From an uncultured bacterium (lineage in GTDB: Bacteria > Oederibacteriota > PGYV01 > Palsa-1178): DNA of 53,082 nt. The translations under genes were made by a program, and so were the position numbers. Of the stretch, positions 8,265-16,710 are shown one piece after another. The notes below the pieces were generated by a model that saw only the letters and a list, made by a program, of their open reading frames with translations, was not told the DNA's origin and searched no databases. Each line of letters opens with the position of its first letter. The stretch's first letter is position 1. Location: assembly GCA_937889595.1 (NCBI GenBank), contig CALAOR010000065.1:1-53082 (forward strand), written 5' to 3'.

Positions 8265-8876
8265 TTAATTAAGCTTAAATACTATGGCCACCTGCATGTC
8301 GATCTTGGGGTTGTTTATGCTTCCGGCATATGCCGGGAACGGCGACGCTCTTTTAATAGTTGATACCGCTTCTTCGTCCAGTACTTCCCTGCCCGAAGAT
8401 TTAACAAGTGAAACCTGCCCGAGGGTTCCGTCGGGCAGTATCGCGAAAGATACCTCCACAGAACCCTGTGTTCCTTCTTTTCTGGCGTCATCAGGGTAAA
8501 ACCTGGCTTCCTGTATCATGCGCTTGACCTCATCCCGGTACATAAATACACTTTTATCGCCATCCCCGCCTGAAATTGGTTCGGCCTTTATGGCCCCAAA
8601 ATCCTCTTTTTTAACGCTCTGCATTTTGGCGTCATTGCCGTGTTTTAGGACGCTTGCATCCGATATGATTTCCACATCGGGAAGCAGGGCATATTGGGAA
8701 GCGGATATTTGGCTGATTTTTGCCGCTGTTTTACCGGATAAGGAAATAAGCCCGGAAGCATAAACTATACCGCCTATAATTGCGGCATGCAGGATGGCTG
8801 ACGCGAAAAGTCCCGTGAGCGCTATAACTTTGCCTGTATATTTGTTCTTTTTAAATGCCAAATTGTTTATTTTCAT
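8265..8876 (-). CDS. tonB: TonB-family energy transducer
   Basis: 203 residues: short basic N terminus, one membrane anchor (VIALTGLFASAILHAAIIGGIVYASG), a periplasmic linker without the usual long Pro-Lys stretch, and a C-terminal TonB domain (YPDDARKEGTQGSVEVSFAILPDGTLGQVSLVKSSG...IDMQVAIVFKLN). It couples the inner-membrane proton gradient to the receptor encoded 58 bp downstream. No exbB or exbD is in the window, so they must be elsewhere. The ATG start follows the signal-anchor logic; an upstream GTG at 8894 is possible, and neither has a clear ribosome binding site. Confidence 0.85.
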   Translation of the reverse strand: MKINNLAFKKNKYTGKVIALTGLFASAILHAAIIGGIVYASGLISLSGKTAAKISQISASQYALLPDVEIISDASVLKHGNDAKMQSVKKEDFGAIKAEPISGGDGDKSVFMYRDEVKRMIQEARFYPDDARKEGTQGSVEVSFAILPDGTLGQVSLVKSSGREVLDEEAVSTIKRASPFPAYAGSINNPKIDMQVAIVFKLN

Positions 8877-8919
8877 TATTGTAAATATTATCACATACTT
8901 ATGCTTACTTCAACACTCA

Positions 8920-9615
8920 TTAAATGCTGTTTTCCAGATTTTCCAGAACAGCACGCATTATGCCTTTTATGCCGTCATATCCTTTTTTGTTCTTCAATAT
9001 AATATCCGCGCTTTGCACGTATTTACCGGGCTGTAAAGCGTTCTGCGGGTCTTTAAAAAACGGGCTTATATGGCGGGGTGAATACTCAAAATGGAACTGC
9101 AGGCCAAATGCCCTCTCCTTGTATGAAAACGCCTGGTTTTTACAGCCTTTGCTTAAAACCAGACGGACCGCGCCTTTAGGGATGGAAAAAGTATCGCCGT
9201 GCCAGTGCATGACGGTAAATTCATCCGGCAAGCCTTTAAATATAGCGGAGTTCTTCCCCTGCTTTGTAAGCGTGGCCGGGAAAAATCCTATTTCCTTATA
9301 TTTATTCTTTGTAACTTTTCCGCCAAGACTGTCTGACAGAAGCTGCGCGCCAAGACACATTCCGAGGACAAGTTTTCCCGCTTCAACCGATTTTTTTATG
9401 AACTGTTTTTCCATGACAAGCCACGGGTATTTATCGTGTTCATAAATATTCATAGGCCCGCCCATGATGATAAGCCAGTCAAATAATTTCAGATCAGGCA
9501 GACCCTGATTTTTATATAACAGTGTCTTTGTAAGTTGATGCCCGCGTTTTTTCAGCCAGGTTTCCATATTGGCAAGGTTTTCGTATTTAACGTGCTGGAG
9601 GTAATGTACCCGCAT
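8920..9615 (-). CDS. Class I glutamine amidotransferase (GMP synthase-type GATase domain protein)
   Basis: 231 residues. Oxyanion strand MGGPMNIYEHDKYPWL, nucleophile elbow GMCLGAQL (Cys87), HWHGDTF (137-143) and the catalytic His-Glu in GLQFHFEY (His175, Glu177): a complete triad, so an active glutaminase or peptidase-like enzyme is expected. No synthetase partner is nearby, as is common for stand-alone members. The start was moved to the ATG at 9615, which follows AAAGGAGCCCTTC; 25 extra residues would come from an earlier ATG. It ends 43 bp before tonB and could share its transcript. Confidence 0.85.
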   Translation of the reverse strand: MRVHYLQHVKYENLANMETWLKKRGHQLTKTLLYKNQGLPDLKLFDWLIIMGGPMNIYEHDKYPWLVMEKQFIKKSVEAGKLVLGMCLGAQLLSDSLGGKVTKNKYKEIGFFPATLTKQGKNSAIFKGLPDEFTVMHWHGDTFSIPKGAVRLVLSKGCKNQAFSYKERAFGLQFHFEYSPRHISPFFKDPQNALQPGKYVQSADIILKNKKGYDGIKGIMRAVLENLENSI

Positions 9616-9776
9616 GAAGGGCTCCTTTATTTTGATACTGTTTAAACGATGGCTCTGTTTTATACGGCCTGCGGCGAGCGGCAGCAACATTCGACAAGCT
9701 CATGTTTCAGCAGCCGCTCTACAGATTATTGTTTTGTTGCGTAATTATCAAAACGCCCGCTCCTTACCCTTCCTCA
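9616..9776. other. Intergenic region between cydB and the amidotransferase
   Basis: 161 bp with no ORF of note and no clear terminator or promoter that I can defend. Confidence 0.4.
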
Positions 9777-10781
9777 TTAATATATGTCCGCCTTTGCCTT
9801 GCCTTTAAATATCCTGTATACAAAAATCGTATACCCTATCACCACCGGCATCCCTATCAGGGCGATCCACGACATGAGCGTCAGTGTCATTTGCGATGTG
9901 GACGCGTTTGTTATGGTTATGTTCAGCACGGGGCTGTTGGATGCTTTAATCAGGTTCGGGAAATGAGCGGCAGCGGTTATGATCCACAGTCCGGCCAGCG
10001 CCGCGGAAGTTGAGATGAAAACCAGGCCCTCTCTTGCTTTTACGCGCGCAGCCATTGCCGCTGTCAAACCGGCAAATACCATTGCCGCGCCCGCCATGAA
10101 AAACGGTGAAGCCACGATGTTTTTTACAAATATATTTATTACCAGCATATACACGGCTGACAGCACAAAATAAACAGGAAGTATATACTCAAGCGCGTTA
10201 AAAGCGCTTTCCCTTACTTTGCCCTCTGATTTTAAGGCCGCGTACGCCCCGCCCTGCGCCAAAATGGCGCATAAACCCAGCACGCCGAAAACAAGCGGAA
10301 CGGGCCTGAGCAGTGTAAAAAAATTGCCGGCATATTCCATGTCTGTTCCCAGCGGCACACCGTACACCACATTACCAAGCGCGACGCCGAATAATAACGA
10401 GGCAATAAAGCTTCCTATGGAAAAAGAAGCTTCCCAAAATCCCGCGCGTGCCGTGTCATGCGCCCTGAATTCCATGGAAACTGCCCTGAATATCAGTGAG
10501 AACAGGACAAGCATCATTGCAAGATAAAATCCCGAGAATGCGGTGGCATAAGCCTGGGGAAAAGCGGCGAATAAAGCCCCTCCCCCGGTAATCAGCCACA
10601 CTTCATTTCCGTCCCAGACCGGGCCTATTGACGCGATAAGGATGTCTTTTTCTTTTTTCTTTTCCGTAATAAAAGGAAGCAGCATGCCGACTCCCAGGTC
10701 AAAACCGTCAAGTATGGAATACCCGGCAAAAAGCAGGGCAACCAGTATGAACCAGAGTGTCTGCAGGTTTATAAGTTCCAT
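9777..10781 (-). CDS. cydB: Cytochrome bd ubiquinol oxidase subunit II
   Basis: 334 residues, about nine hydrophobic helices. Family signatures are LQTLWFILVALLFAGYSILDGFDLGVGMLLPF at the N terminus and GPVWDGNEVWLITGGGALFAAFPQAYA. It is the non-catalytic partner of CydA in the inner membrane. Its start lies 1 nt after the cydA stop, so the two are one operon. The full-length reading frame has no defect. Confidence 0.95.
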   Translation of the reverse strand: MELINLQTLWFILVALLFAGYSILDGFDLGVGMLLPFITEKKKEKDILIASIGPVWDGNEVWLITGGGALFAAFPQAYATAFSGFYLAMMLVLFSLIFRAVSMEFRAHDTARAGFWEASFSIGSFIASLLFGVALGNVVYGVPLGTDMEYAGNFFTLLRPVPLVFGVLGLCAILAQGGAYAALKSEGKVRESAFNALEYILPVYFVLSAVYMLVINIFVKNIVASPFFMAGAAMVFAGLTAAMAARVKAREGLVFISTSAALAGLWIITAAAHFPNLIKASNSPVLNITITNASTSQMTLTLMSWIALIGMPVVIGYTIFVYRIFKGKAKADIY

Positions 10782-10782
10782 A

Positions 10783-12114
10783 CTACACCCCCTTTTCTTC
10801 CGTTTTAAAACCTTCGTTTATTATTTTGAACGCCACTGAAAGGAATATGGTTCCCAGCAGGAGGTAAATGACAGCGAACATGATGAGTGAGAACAGTATC
10901 TGCCCCGCAGGCACGACTACGGAGGCGGCGTCCCGCGTTTTCATAAGGCCGTAAATAATCCACGGCTGGCGCCCGACCTCGGCCGATATCCAGCCGGTCT
11001 CGTATGCGATATGCGGAAGAGGTATCATCAGGGGCAGCAGGAACAAGAACCACTTTGTGTCATAGAGTTTTTTTGTATACAACAGGTACGCCCCAAATAA
11101 CCCCACGCCGATGGACAGCAGCCCGATGGCCACCATGATGTGATATGTCTGGAAAACGAAGTTCACGTTCGGCCAATTTTCCCTTGGAAAATCATTCAAA
11201 CCTTTTATCACGGAATCAAATTTAAAATTATACAGAAAGCTGAGGAAATTAGGCATATAAAAACCGGTTGTTTTTTGATTTTTTACGTCAACCCATCCGA
11301 ACGCGTACAGGGGAACTCCCGCGGATGTGTTAAAATGCCCCTCAAGCGCAGCCGCTTTTACAGGCTGGGTATTGATGACCTGTATCGCGTGCTGGTGCCC
11401 GGTCAGGAGCTGCAGTATGGGGGTGATTGCAAACAATATGATGCCCACTTTAAGCATTTTTTTCGCGGTTTCCCCGTGCTGTTTTGTGAAAACGTAAAAC
11501 GCGCCTATGCCGGTTACCATTATGGAACATGTCATCCACGAAGCCATGATGGTGTGCAGGAAGCGGATCACGGTGGAAGGGTTGAAAACAGCCGCGCCAA
11601 AATTACTCAGGACAATTTTTCCTGTTTGGGCAAAGACATTCGCGTCATATCCGGCGGGCGTCTGCATCCATGAATTCGCCACAACTATCCAGAAACCGGA
11701 CAAGTGCCCGCCTATAAAAACCAGCAAAGCCGACAGCCAGTACACCCCTTTTGACACCCTGTTCCTCCCGAACACCAATACGCCTATAAAAACCGACTCA
11801 AGAAAAAATGCCACAACGCCCTCAATCGCAAGGATGGGCCCGAAGATGTCGCCGACCATCCTGGAATACGACGACCAGTTATTGCCGAATGAGAACTCCA
11901 TGGTAATACCTGTGGCCACGCCTACAACAAAGATCACGCCCAAAAGCCTTGCGAGGAAGTCCGTTATTTTTTTATAATCCCCGTCTTTTTTTACAAGATA
12001 AATGGACTCCGTTATTAAAATAATAAGGGCCGTACCAAGCGTCATAGCCGGAAAGAGAAAGTGAAACCCTATAGTCAGCGCAAACTGTATCCTGGCAAGT
12101 ATTACCGCGTCCAT
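10783..12114 (-). CDS. cydA: Cytochrome bd ubiquinol oxidase subunit I
   Basis: 443 residues. ARIQFALTIGFHFLFPAMTLG carries the heme b595 His, FGPILAIEGVVAFFLESVFIG the proton-channel glutamates, and SGFWIVVANSWMQTPAGY is a family hallmark. The quinol loop is short, as in the CIO/Bacillus-like type. The enzyme reduces O2 to water with quinol and works at very low oxygen, so the organism respires or at least detoxifies oxygen. AGGAGGGAACC precedes the ATG. Confidence 0.95.
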   Translation of the reverse strand: MDAVILARIQFALTIGFHFLFPAMTLGTALIILITESIYLVKKDGDYKKITDFLARLLGVIFVVGVATGITMEFSFGNNWSSYSRMVGDIFGPILAIEGVVAFFLESVFIGVLVFGRNRVSKGVYWLSALLVFIGGHLSGFWIVVANSWMQTPAGYDANVFAQTGKIVLSNFGAAVFNPSTVIRFLHTIMASWMTCSIMVTGIGAFYVFTKQHGETAKKMLKVGIILFAITPILQLLTGHQHAIQVINTQPVKAAALEGHFNTSAGVPLYAFGWVDVKNQKTTGFYMPNFLSFLYNFKFDSVIKGLNDFPRENWPNVNFVFQTYHIMVAIGLLSIGVGLFGAYLLYTKKLYDTKWFLFLLPLMIPLPHIAYETGWISAEVGRQPWIIYGLMKTRDAASVVVPAGQILFSLIMFAVIYLLLGTIFLSVAFKIINEGFKTEEKGV

Positions 12115-12145
12115 GGTTCCCTCCTGAATGTTTTATGATACTTGC

Positions 12146-12174
12146 ATTTTATACTTGGTTGGCGTTTAAATCAA
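12146..12174 (-). promoter_or_regulatory. Candidate cydAB promoter with overlapping palindrome
   Basis: On the minus strand TTGATT and TAAAAT are 17 nt apart, 32 nt upstream of the cydA start. A palindrome TTGGC-N11-GCCAA (12159-12179) overlaps the -35, a plausible operator for a regulator. I cannot assign it to a known factor; it matches neither the FNR nor the Rex consensus well. Confidence 0.4.
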
Positions 12175-12238
12175 GCCAAAACAATGCAATGTCCGGTTGA
12201 AGAGACGGCGCACGAAATAAAATTTCCGGCATTCGTCC

Positions 12239-12267
12239 TTGACTTTTCCCTCATAACTTCCTATATT
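12239..12267 (+). promoter_or_regulatory. Promoter of the rubredoxin-like/DUF2231-like gene
   Basis: TTGACT and TATATT with a 17-nt spacer, ending 30 nt before the ATG; GGAGG sits 6 nt before the start. It is divergent from the cydAB promoter within a 183-bp intergenic region. Confidence 0.65.
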
Positions 12268-12297
12268 GTTAAAAACGATATTTGAAGGAGGTTTTAG

Positions 12298-12858
12298 ATG
12301 GCTGAACTGATAAAATGCAAATCATGCGGGTTTGTTATGGAGGCAGGCAGGCTGCACGATGTATGCCCTGCATGCGGCGTTCCGGCTAAAATGTTTGAGC
12401 CTTATATTGACACGGTTTCGGACAAGAGGCGCATGATACTCGGCATGCATATACATCCCATTATAGTCCACTTCCCCCAGGCATTCGGCGCCGTGCTCTT
12501 TATTTTTTCCGCGGCCATGTTTTTCATACAGGGACAATTGCGGGATGATATCTTCACCACATCAAAGGTCATTGCTTTTTTCCTGCCTATAGTCCTGGCC
12601 CTTTCTTTCGTAACCGGGCTTTTTGACGGGACCATACGGTTTAGGAAAATACAATCGCCTTACTTGGTACAGAAAATAGTCTGGGCCTCCATATATGTAG
12701 TGCTGTCCGTTGTTTTTTTTGCGGTTTTGATAAAAGGCGGGTATGCTTCGACAACTTCAACAGCCATACTGACCGCAATAAGCGCGGGCCTGCTGGAAAG
12801 TTCCACTATGCTCGGGCTGATTGGGACAAAACTTATAGATGCGAAATTCCCGGGGTAG
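12298..12858 (+). CDS. Rubredoxin-like zinc-ribbon fused to a four-helix membrane domain (DUF2231-like)
   Basis: 186 residues and the only clear plus-strand gene. The N-terminal knuckles CKSC (Cys7, Cys10) and CPAC (Cys23, Cys26) form a rubredoxin/rubrerythrin-type metal site. About 20 residues later comes a membrane domain with a HIHPIIVHFPQAFGAVLF motif of the DUF2231 kind and four hydrophobic helices. The conserved His residues next to the first helix could bind heme. A Cys4 iron or zinc site joined to a membrane His motif, placed divergent to cytochrome bd, suggests a redox or oxygen-stress role; this is inference. Confidence 0.8.
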   Translation: MAELIKCKSCGFVMEAGRLHDVCPACGVPAKMFEPYIDTVSDKRRMILGMHIHPIIVHFPQAFGAVLFIFSAAMFFIQGQLRDDIFTTSKVIAFFLPIVLALSFVTGLFDGTIRFRKIQSPYLVQKIVWASIYVVLSVVFFAVLIKGGYASTTSTAILTAISAGLLESSTMLGLIGTKLIDAKFPG

Positions 12859-12866
12859 GATTTGGG

Positions 12867-12937
12867 TGTTCTCTGTTCTCTGTTCTCTGTTCTCTGTTCT
12901 GTGAAACAAAGAACAGAGAACAAAGAACAGAGAACAA
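12867..12937. repeat. Iterated TTCTCTG palindrome between convergent genes
   Basis: About four and a half copies of the 7-mer TTCTCTG (12867-12900) are followed after a 7-nt loop by its inverted form (GAACAGAGAAC units, 12908-12937). It forms a stem of about 28 bp and fills the 86-bp gap between the stop codons of two convergent genes, so it may act as a bidirectional terminator. Confidence 0.7.
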
Positions 12938-12944
12938 ACAAGAT

Positions 12945-13622
12945 CTACCCAAGCGCCGGGTCTTTAACTCCCGACTCATCAAAACCCTTCCTGCGGAGCA
13001 CGCAGGCCGGGCATTTGCCGCAGCCCGGTTTCTTGCCTTCATAACAGGTATGCGTATAGGCCATTATTTCCAGCACCCCGAGTTTTATGGCCAATAGCAC
13101 GGTCTGCTTTTTATCCAGTTTTATCAGCGGCGTGTGTATTTTTACGGGGTATTCCATTCCAATACTTAATGTCTTTTCCATGGACCTTATGAATCCGGCC
13201 CTGCAATCAGGATAACCGGAATAATCGACTTGGGAAACTCCGATGACAATATCCTTGATGCCGCGCGTATATGCAAAAGCGGCCGCCACCGTCAGGAACA
13301 GGATATTCCTTCCGGGCACAAAAGTGGCCGGAAGGTTTTTATTTACGCTGTCCTTGCCTTTGAGATTTATCTTTTTATCAAGAAGCGCATTGTTTTTTAA
13401 GGCCTCAAATTCCTTTATTTTTATCACTGTGTTGCCGGCATCGGCCAGCTTGGCAATTTTCTTGGCGCTTTTCAACTCTATCTTATGCCTCTGCCCGTAG
13501 TCAAACGACAGTGTCTCCACATATCCGAACTTATTCTTGGCCCAAAAAAGTGAAGTTGTGGAATCCTGCCCTCCGCTTAACAATACCAGCGCTTTTGCGC
13601 CGTTAGCCCCGTGTTTTTTCAT
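12945..13622 (-). CDS. queC: 7-cyano-7-deazaguanine synthase
   Basis: 225 residues. PP-loop SGGQDS (16-21), FDYGQRHKIEL, NILFLTVAAAFAY, DCRAGF, and the C-terminal zinc site C-x7-C-x2-C-x2-C (Cys193, 201, 204, 207). It converts 7-carboxy-7-deazaguanine to preQ0 with ammonia and ATP, on the path to queuosine in tRNA. No other que genes are in the window. It is the last gene of the run that begins with rmlA, 16 bp after comF. AAGGAAAAAAC precedes the ATG. Confidence 0.95.
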   Translation of the reverse strand: MKKHGANGAKALVLLSGGQDSTTSLFWAKNKFGYVETLSFDYGQRHKIELKSAKKIAKLADAGNTVIKIKEFEALKNNALLDKKINLKGKDSVNKNLPATFVPGRNILFLTVAAAFAYTRGIKDIVIGVSQVDYSGYPDCRAGFIRSMEKTLSIGMEYPVKIHTPLIKLDKKQTVLLAIKLGVLEIMAYTHTCYEGKKPGCGKCPACVLRRKGFDESGVKDPALG

Positions 13623-13638
13623 GTTTTTTCCTTTTATG

Positions 13639-14340
13639 TCAGATTGACCTTGCTATCACAAGACCCCTGACTTCTTTAGCGGACGCTTTTTTTAAGGTCC
13701 TGGCTATCTCATTAATGGTGGCTCCGGTCGTAAAAACATCGTCAACCACCACGACTGTCTTCCCCGACACGTCATCTTTCACCTCGAACGCGCCTTTCAA
13801 ATTTTTCAGCCGTTCTTTCCTGTCCAGCTTGTTCTGCGGCAGAGTTTCCCGTATTTTCCTGACGCTTTGGGCCAGTGGTATGCCTGTCTGTGCCGATAAT
13901 ACCTTTGCCACTTCATAAGTCTGGTTGTATCCTCTTTCCGCCGCGGAACCGCGGCTTAAAGGCGCCGGGACTATCATGTCGGCGCCGGTAAATATTTTAT
14001 GGTCAACGCGTTCCATTATAAGTCCCGCCGCTACCTTTGCCGCTGATTTTTTATTGTTAAACTTCATGTAATGTATCATTTCTTTCAAAGCGCCTTCGTA
14101 AACCCCGGCGGCAAGGACATAGGAAAACTCGTTGCCGCGTTCTTTGCATTCCCTGCAGCCGTCCGCGTGTTCAGACTGTATGGGCTTGGCGCAGGCCGGG
14201 CATATTCTTTGCGGTAGAAGCCTTAAACCTTCATAGCAAGCCGGACAGACGTATACGTATTTAAAATCTTTTATGTACCTTTTGCAGCCGGCACACTGTG
14301 TCGGAAACAGGATGCTTAAAAAACCGTTGATTATGTTCAA
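13639..14340 (-). CDS. comF: ComF family phosphoribosyltransferase-like protein
   Basis: 233 residues from a TTG start. N-terminal double zinc ribbon (CAGCKR, CPACYE, CPACAKP, CRECKE), then a type I PRTase fold with the PRPP loop VVVVDDVFTTGATINE. ComF acts in DNA uptake or processing during transformation; comEC and comEA are also in this window. Start choice: an ATG frame extends to 14472, but those codons run through a palindrome; TTG at 14340 has GGAGGG 5 nt before it and gives the usual length. ATG at 14370 is the alternative. Confidence 0.85.
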   Translation of the reverse strand: MNIINGFLSILFPTQCAGCKRYIKDFKYVYVCPACYEGLRLLPQRICPACAKPIQSEHADGCRECKERGNEFSYVLAAGVYEGALKEMIHYMKFNNKKSAAKVAAGLIMERVDHKIFTGADMIVPAPLSRGSAAERGYNQTYEVAKVLSAQTGIPLAQSVRKIRETLPQNKLDRKERLKNLKGAFEVKDDVSGKTVVVVDDVFTTGATINEIARTLKKASAKEVRGLVIARSI

Positions 14341-14366
14341 CCATTCCCTCCGAATTACATACTGGA

Positions 14367-14431
14367 TCATGTAGGCGCAACCTTTATCCGTAGACGCAAA
14401 GCGGATACGGATAAAGGTTGCGCCTGCATGA
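14367..14431. repeat. 26-bp inverted repeat upstream of comF
   Basis: Arms at 14367-14392 and 14406-14431 match at 25 of 26 positions (TAGGCGCAACCTTTATCCG and complement) around a 13-nt loop. It lies about 50 bp after the glycosyltransferase stop and just before comF, and creates a false N-terminal extension of the comF frame. Likely a dispersed palindromic element. Confidence 0.75.
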
Positions 14432-14484
14432 CCAAAGTCAAGTACCTGCTGATTCAAAACCTGCGTGCGCACAGCGCGGGAGCG

Positions 14485-15576
14485 CTATCCCAACAAAGAC
14501 TTGTATACGTTGTTTATTTTTTCAGCTATTATTTCATTTGTGTAATTCTGCCTGACCCTTTCCAGGCCTTTGGCCTGCAAATCCTTATACAGCGCTTTAT
14601 CTTCCGACAATTTTTTTATCTGCCCGGCCAGGTCCTGCGTATTGCTTTCCTTAAAGATCAATCCGGCTTTGCCAACCACGTTAGGTATCTCGCCGGAATC
14701 AGAACCTATGACAGGCACCCCCGCAGCAAACGCTTCGATGATAACCCTCCCGAATTGTTCCTTCCATCCCCCGGTGGTGATTGACGGAAGCACCAGGCAA
14801 TCCATATTGGCCAGAAAATCCGGCACTGCCTGCCTTTCCACATGCCCGTAGAACTTGACGCGGTCTTCAAGTTTAAAATGCTTTACCATGCCGTGTAAGA
14901 CGTTTTCCATATTTCCCGTGCCGGCCAGGTGCAGGGTTATGTTTGGCAGGATTGCGCAGGCGCTGACCAGGTGCGCAAGCCCCTTTTCCGCGATAAGCCT
15001 TCCCATGAAAGCCGCATTAAATACGCCTGTGTTGCGCCGGCTTTTTTTGGCTTTAAAATCTTCAGGATTTATGCCGTACTGCGGTATGACCTGAACGGGT
15101 TTTTTAAAATTCTTCTCCAGTAGTATTTCTCCGGCCTCACGGTTCCCGGCGATTGCCGCATCGGCATTTAACAGGCAGTGATTGTTAAAATAAGTGTAAA
15201 CGGGATTATGCCCGCGCCTTAAGTTTTCCCAGGTAAAGAACAATGATTTTTTACCGCGTTTCTTCGCCTCGCTTACGAACTGAAAACACGCGAAATCAAA
15301 AGGCTCCTCTTCTATATGTATTATATCGGGGTTCACTTTTTTTACTATCTCCCCGATGTTTAAGTAAAAGTGCACGATTTTTTTCCAGTAAAACACCCTG
15401 CCGATCACATAATGGAGTTTTTCATTGCCGGTATAGGCCTCTTTATCTACCCCGCCTTCGGGCCAGTGCGGTGGCATACATAACCATATCTCATGCCCAT
15501 ATTTACCGGCCAGAATAACAAGTTTTTGCTGATGTTCTTTAAGCACCGCGCTGTGGGAAACAAATAAGATTTTCAT
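14485..15576 (-). CDS. GT4-family glycosyltransferase
   Basis: 363 residues with a GT-B fold: N-terminal acceptor domain (MKILFVSHSAVLKEHQQKL...DIIHIEEEPFDF), linker, and C-terminal donor domain with MGRLIAEKG, GHVERQAVPDFLANMDCLVLPS and the E-x7-E motif EQFGRVIIE (Glu273, Glu281). It probably adds a sugar to a lipid-linked or surface glycan using the nucleotide sugars made by the genes upstream. The acceptor is unknown. AAAGGATATTAA precedes the ATG. Confidence 0.88.
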   Translation of the reverse strand: MKILFVSHSAVLKEHQQKLVILAGKYGHEIWLCMPPHWPEGGVDKEAYTGNEKLHYVIGRVFYWKKIVHFYLNIGEIVKKVNPDIIHIEEEPFDFACFQFVSEAKKRGKKSLFFTWENLRRGHNPVYTYFNNHCLLNADAAIAGNREAGEILLEKNFKKPVQVIPQYGINPEDFKAKKSRRNTGVFNAAFMGRLIAEKGLAHLVSACAILPNITLHLAGTGNMENVLHGMVKHFKLEDRVKFYGHVERQAVPDFLANMDCLVLPSITTGGWKEQFGRVIIEAFAAGVPVIGSDSGEIPNVVGKAGLIFKESNTQDLAGQIKKLSEDKALYKDLQAKGLERVRQNYTNEIIAEKINNVYKSLLG

Positions 15577-15642
15577 TTAATATCCTTTATGGAAATAATG
15601 ACGTGTCGGGAAAACCCTGATTGCTGTTCCAGAACCTGCCGG

Positions 15643-16668
15643 TTACAGGTCTGTAAAAAGATCTTTGTTGTCTTTCACCCATTCATACAGAAGTTCCACT
15701 CCGCGTTCGGGCGATATCTTTGGCTCCCACCCGAATGCTTTTTTTGCCTTTGATATGTCACATACAAAGACAGGCTGGTCGCCGGGGCGCCAGGGAGCGA
15801 ATTTCAGCGGTATCTTTTTGCCGAAGAATTTTTCGAGGAAAGCAATGAGCTCCAGGAGCGACATTGTGTTCTTTACGCCGCCGCCCACGTTGAAAGCCTG
15901 CCCTTTTATTTTGTCGATGTTCCTGATAGCCGCTTCATAGCCGTCTATCAGGTCCTCTATAAAGAGCACGTCCCTGACCTGTTTGCCGTCGCCGTATATG
16001 GAAAGCGGCTTATTCAGCATGGTTGCGATCGTAAACCATGCCACCCAGCCCTGGTCCTCTATGCCAAACTGCCTGTAACCGTATATGCACGACTGCCTGA
16101 AAACAACGGTCCTTAAACCGTATATCCTGGAATAATCTATCATATACTGGTCAGCCGTGCCTTTGGAACAGCCGTACGGCGAATGAAAGTCAAGTATCCT
16201 GTCCTCGGATATTCCTTTTGGCAGGTCTTTATAGGCATACCTGCCTTTTTTCTCAACTATCTTTATGTCGGTCATTCCGCCGTATACTTTATTTGTGGAT
16301 GAATACAGGATCGCCGGGTTTGATTTGGTTTCCCTTATGGCTTCAAGCACGTTAAAACTTCCAAATGCATTTATTTCAAAATCTTCCCTGGGGTTGGTAA
16401 CCGACGTCGTGACCGCCACCTGGGCCGCCAGGTGGAATACGGCGTCAAAGTCCCTGTTGGCCCTGAAAAGCTTCTTTAATTCGCCATAATTCCGCGTATC
16501 GCCTTTTACAAATTTAAGTTTTTTATTCTGTTTTAGCCACTTTAAGTTCCACTCGGTTCCCCTGCGCGATAAATTATCAAACACCCATACTTCATTTCCC
16601 TTTTTTAAAAGCCTGTCGGCCGTATTGGCTCCTATAAACCCGGCTCCGCCTATTACAAGTGCTTTCAT
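15643..16668 (-). CDS. NAD-dependent sugar epimerase, CDP-paratose 2-epimerase-like
   Basis: 341 residues, extended SDR fold. GGAGFIG (7-13), FDNLSRRGTEWNLKWL, HLAAQVAVTTSVTNPREDFEINAFG, SSTNKVYGG and catalytic YGCSK. The SSTNKVYG and RRGTEWNL blocks are those of CDP-tyvelose/paratose 2-epimerases and not of GalE or RmlB. It would make a dideoxyhexose-like sugar, but no CDP-glucose pathway genes are seen here, so its true substrate may differ. It lies 42 bp after rmlD. Confidence 0.8.
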   Translation of the reverse strand: MKALVIGGAGFIGANTADRLLKKGNEVWVFDNLSRRGTEWNLKWLKQNKKLKFVKGDTRNYGELKKLFRANRDFDAVFHLAAQVAVTTSVTNPREDFEINAFGSFNVLEAIRETKSNPAILYSSTNKVYGGMTDIKIVEKKGRYAYKDLPKGISEDRILDFHSPYGCSKGTADQYMIDYSRIYGLRTVVFRQSCIYGYRQFGIEDQGWVAWFTIATMLNKPLSIYGDGKQVRDVLFIEDLIDGYEAAIRNIDKIKGQAFNVGGGVKNTMSLLELIAFLEKFFGKKIPLKFAPWRPGDQPVFVCDISKAKKAFGWEPKISPERGVELLYEWVKDNKDLFTDL

Positions 16669-16710
16669 AAATACTCCTTTTTAGGATGCGATTTAAAATT
16701 TAATTGCGTT

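Noticed and set aside
8895-9776. Cobalamin or metal riboswitch ahead of the import operon
   Set aside because: No conserved riboswitch core could be recognised in the short gaps before tonB or before the amidotransferase.
12867-12937. Possible CRISPR array
   Set aside because: The units are 7 bp without spacers and fold into one hairpin; no cas genes are near.
12862-13044. Plus-strand frame over the TTCTCTG repeat (MGVLCSLFSVLCSVKQRTENK...)
   Set aside because: Produced by translation of a palindromic repeat and continuing into queC antisense.
14371-14472. 34 extra N-terminal residues of comF
   Set aside because: They are coded by the inverted repeat, do not resemble ComF, and a better start with a Shine-Dalgarno lies downstream.
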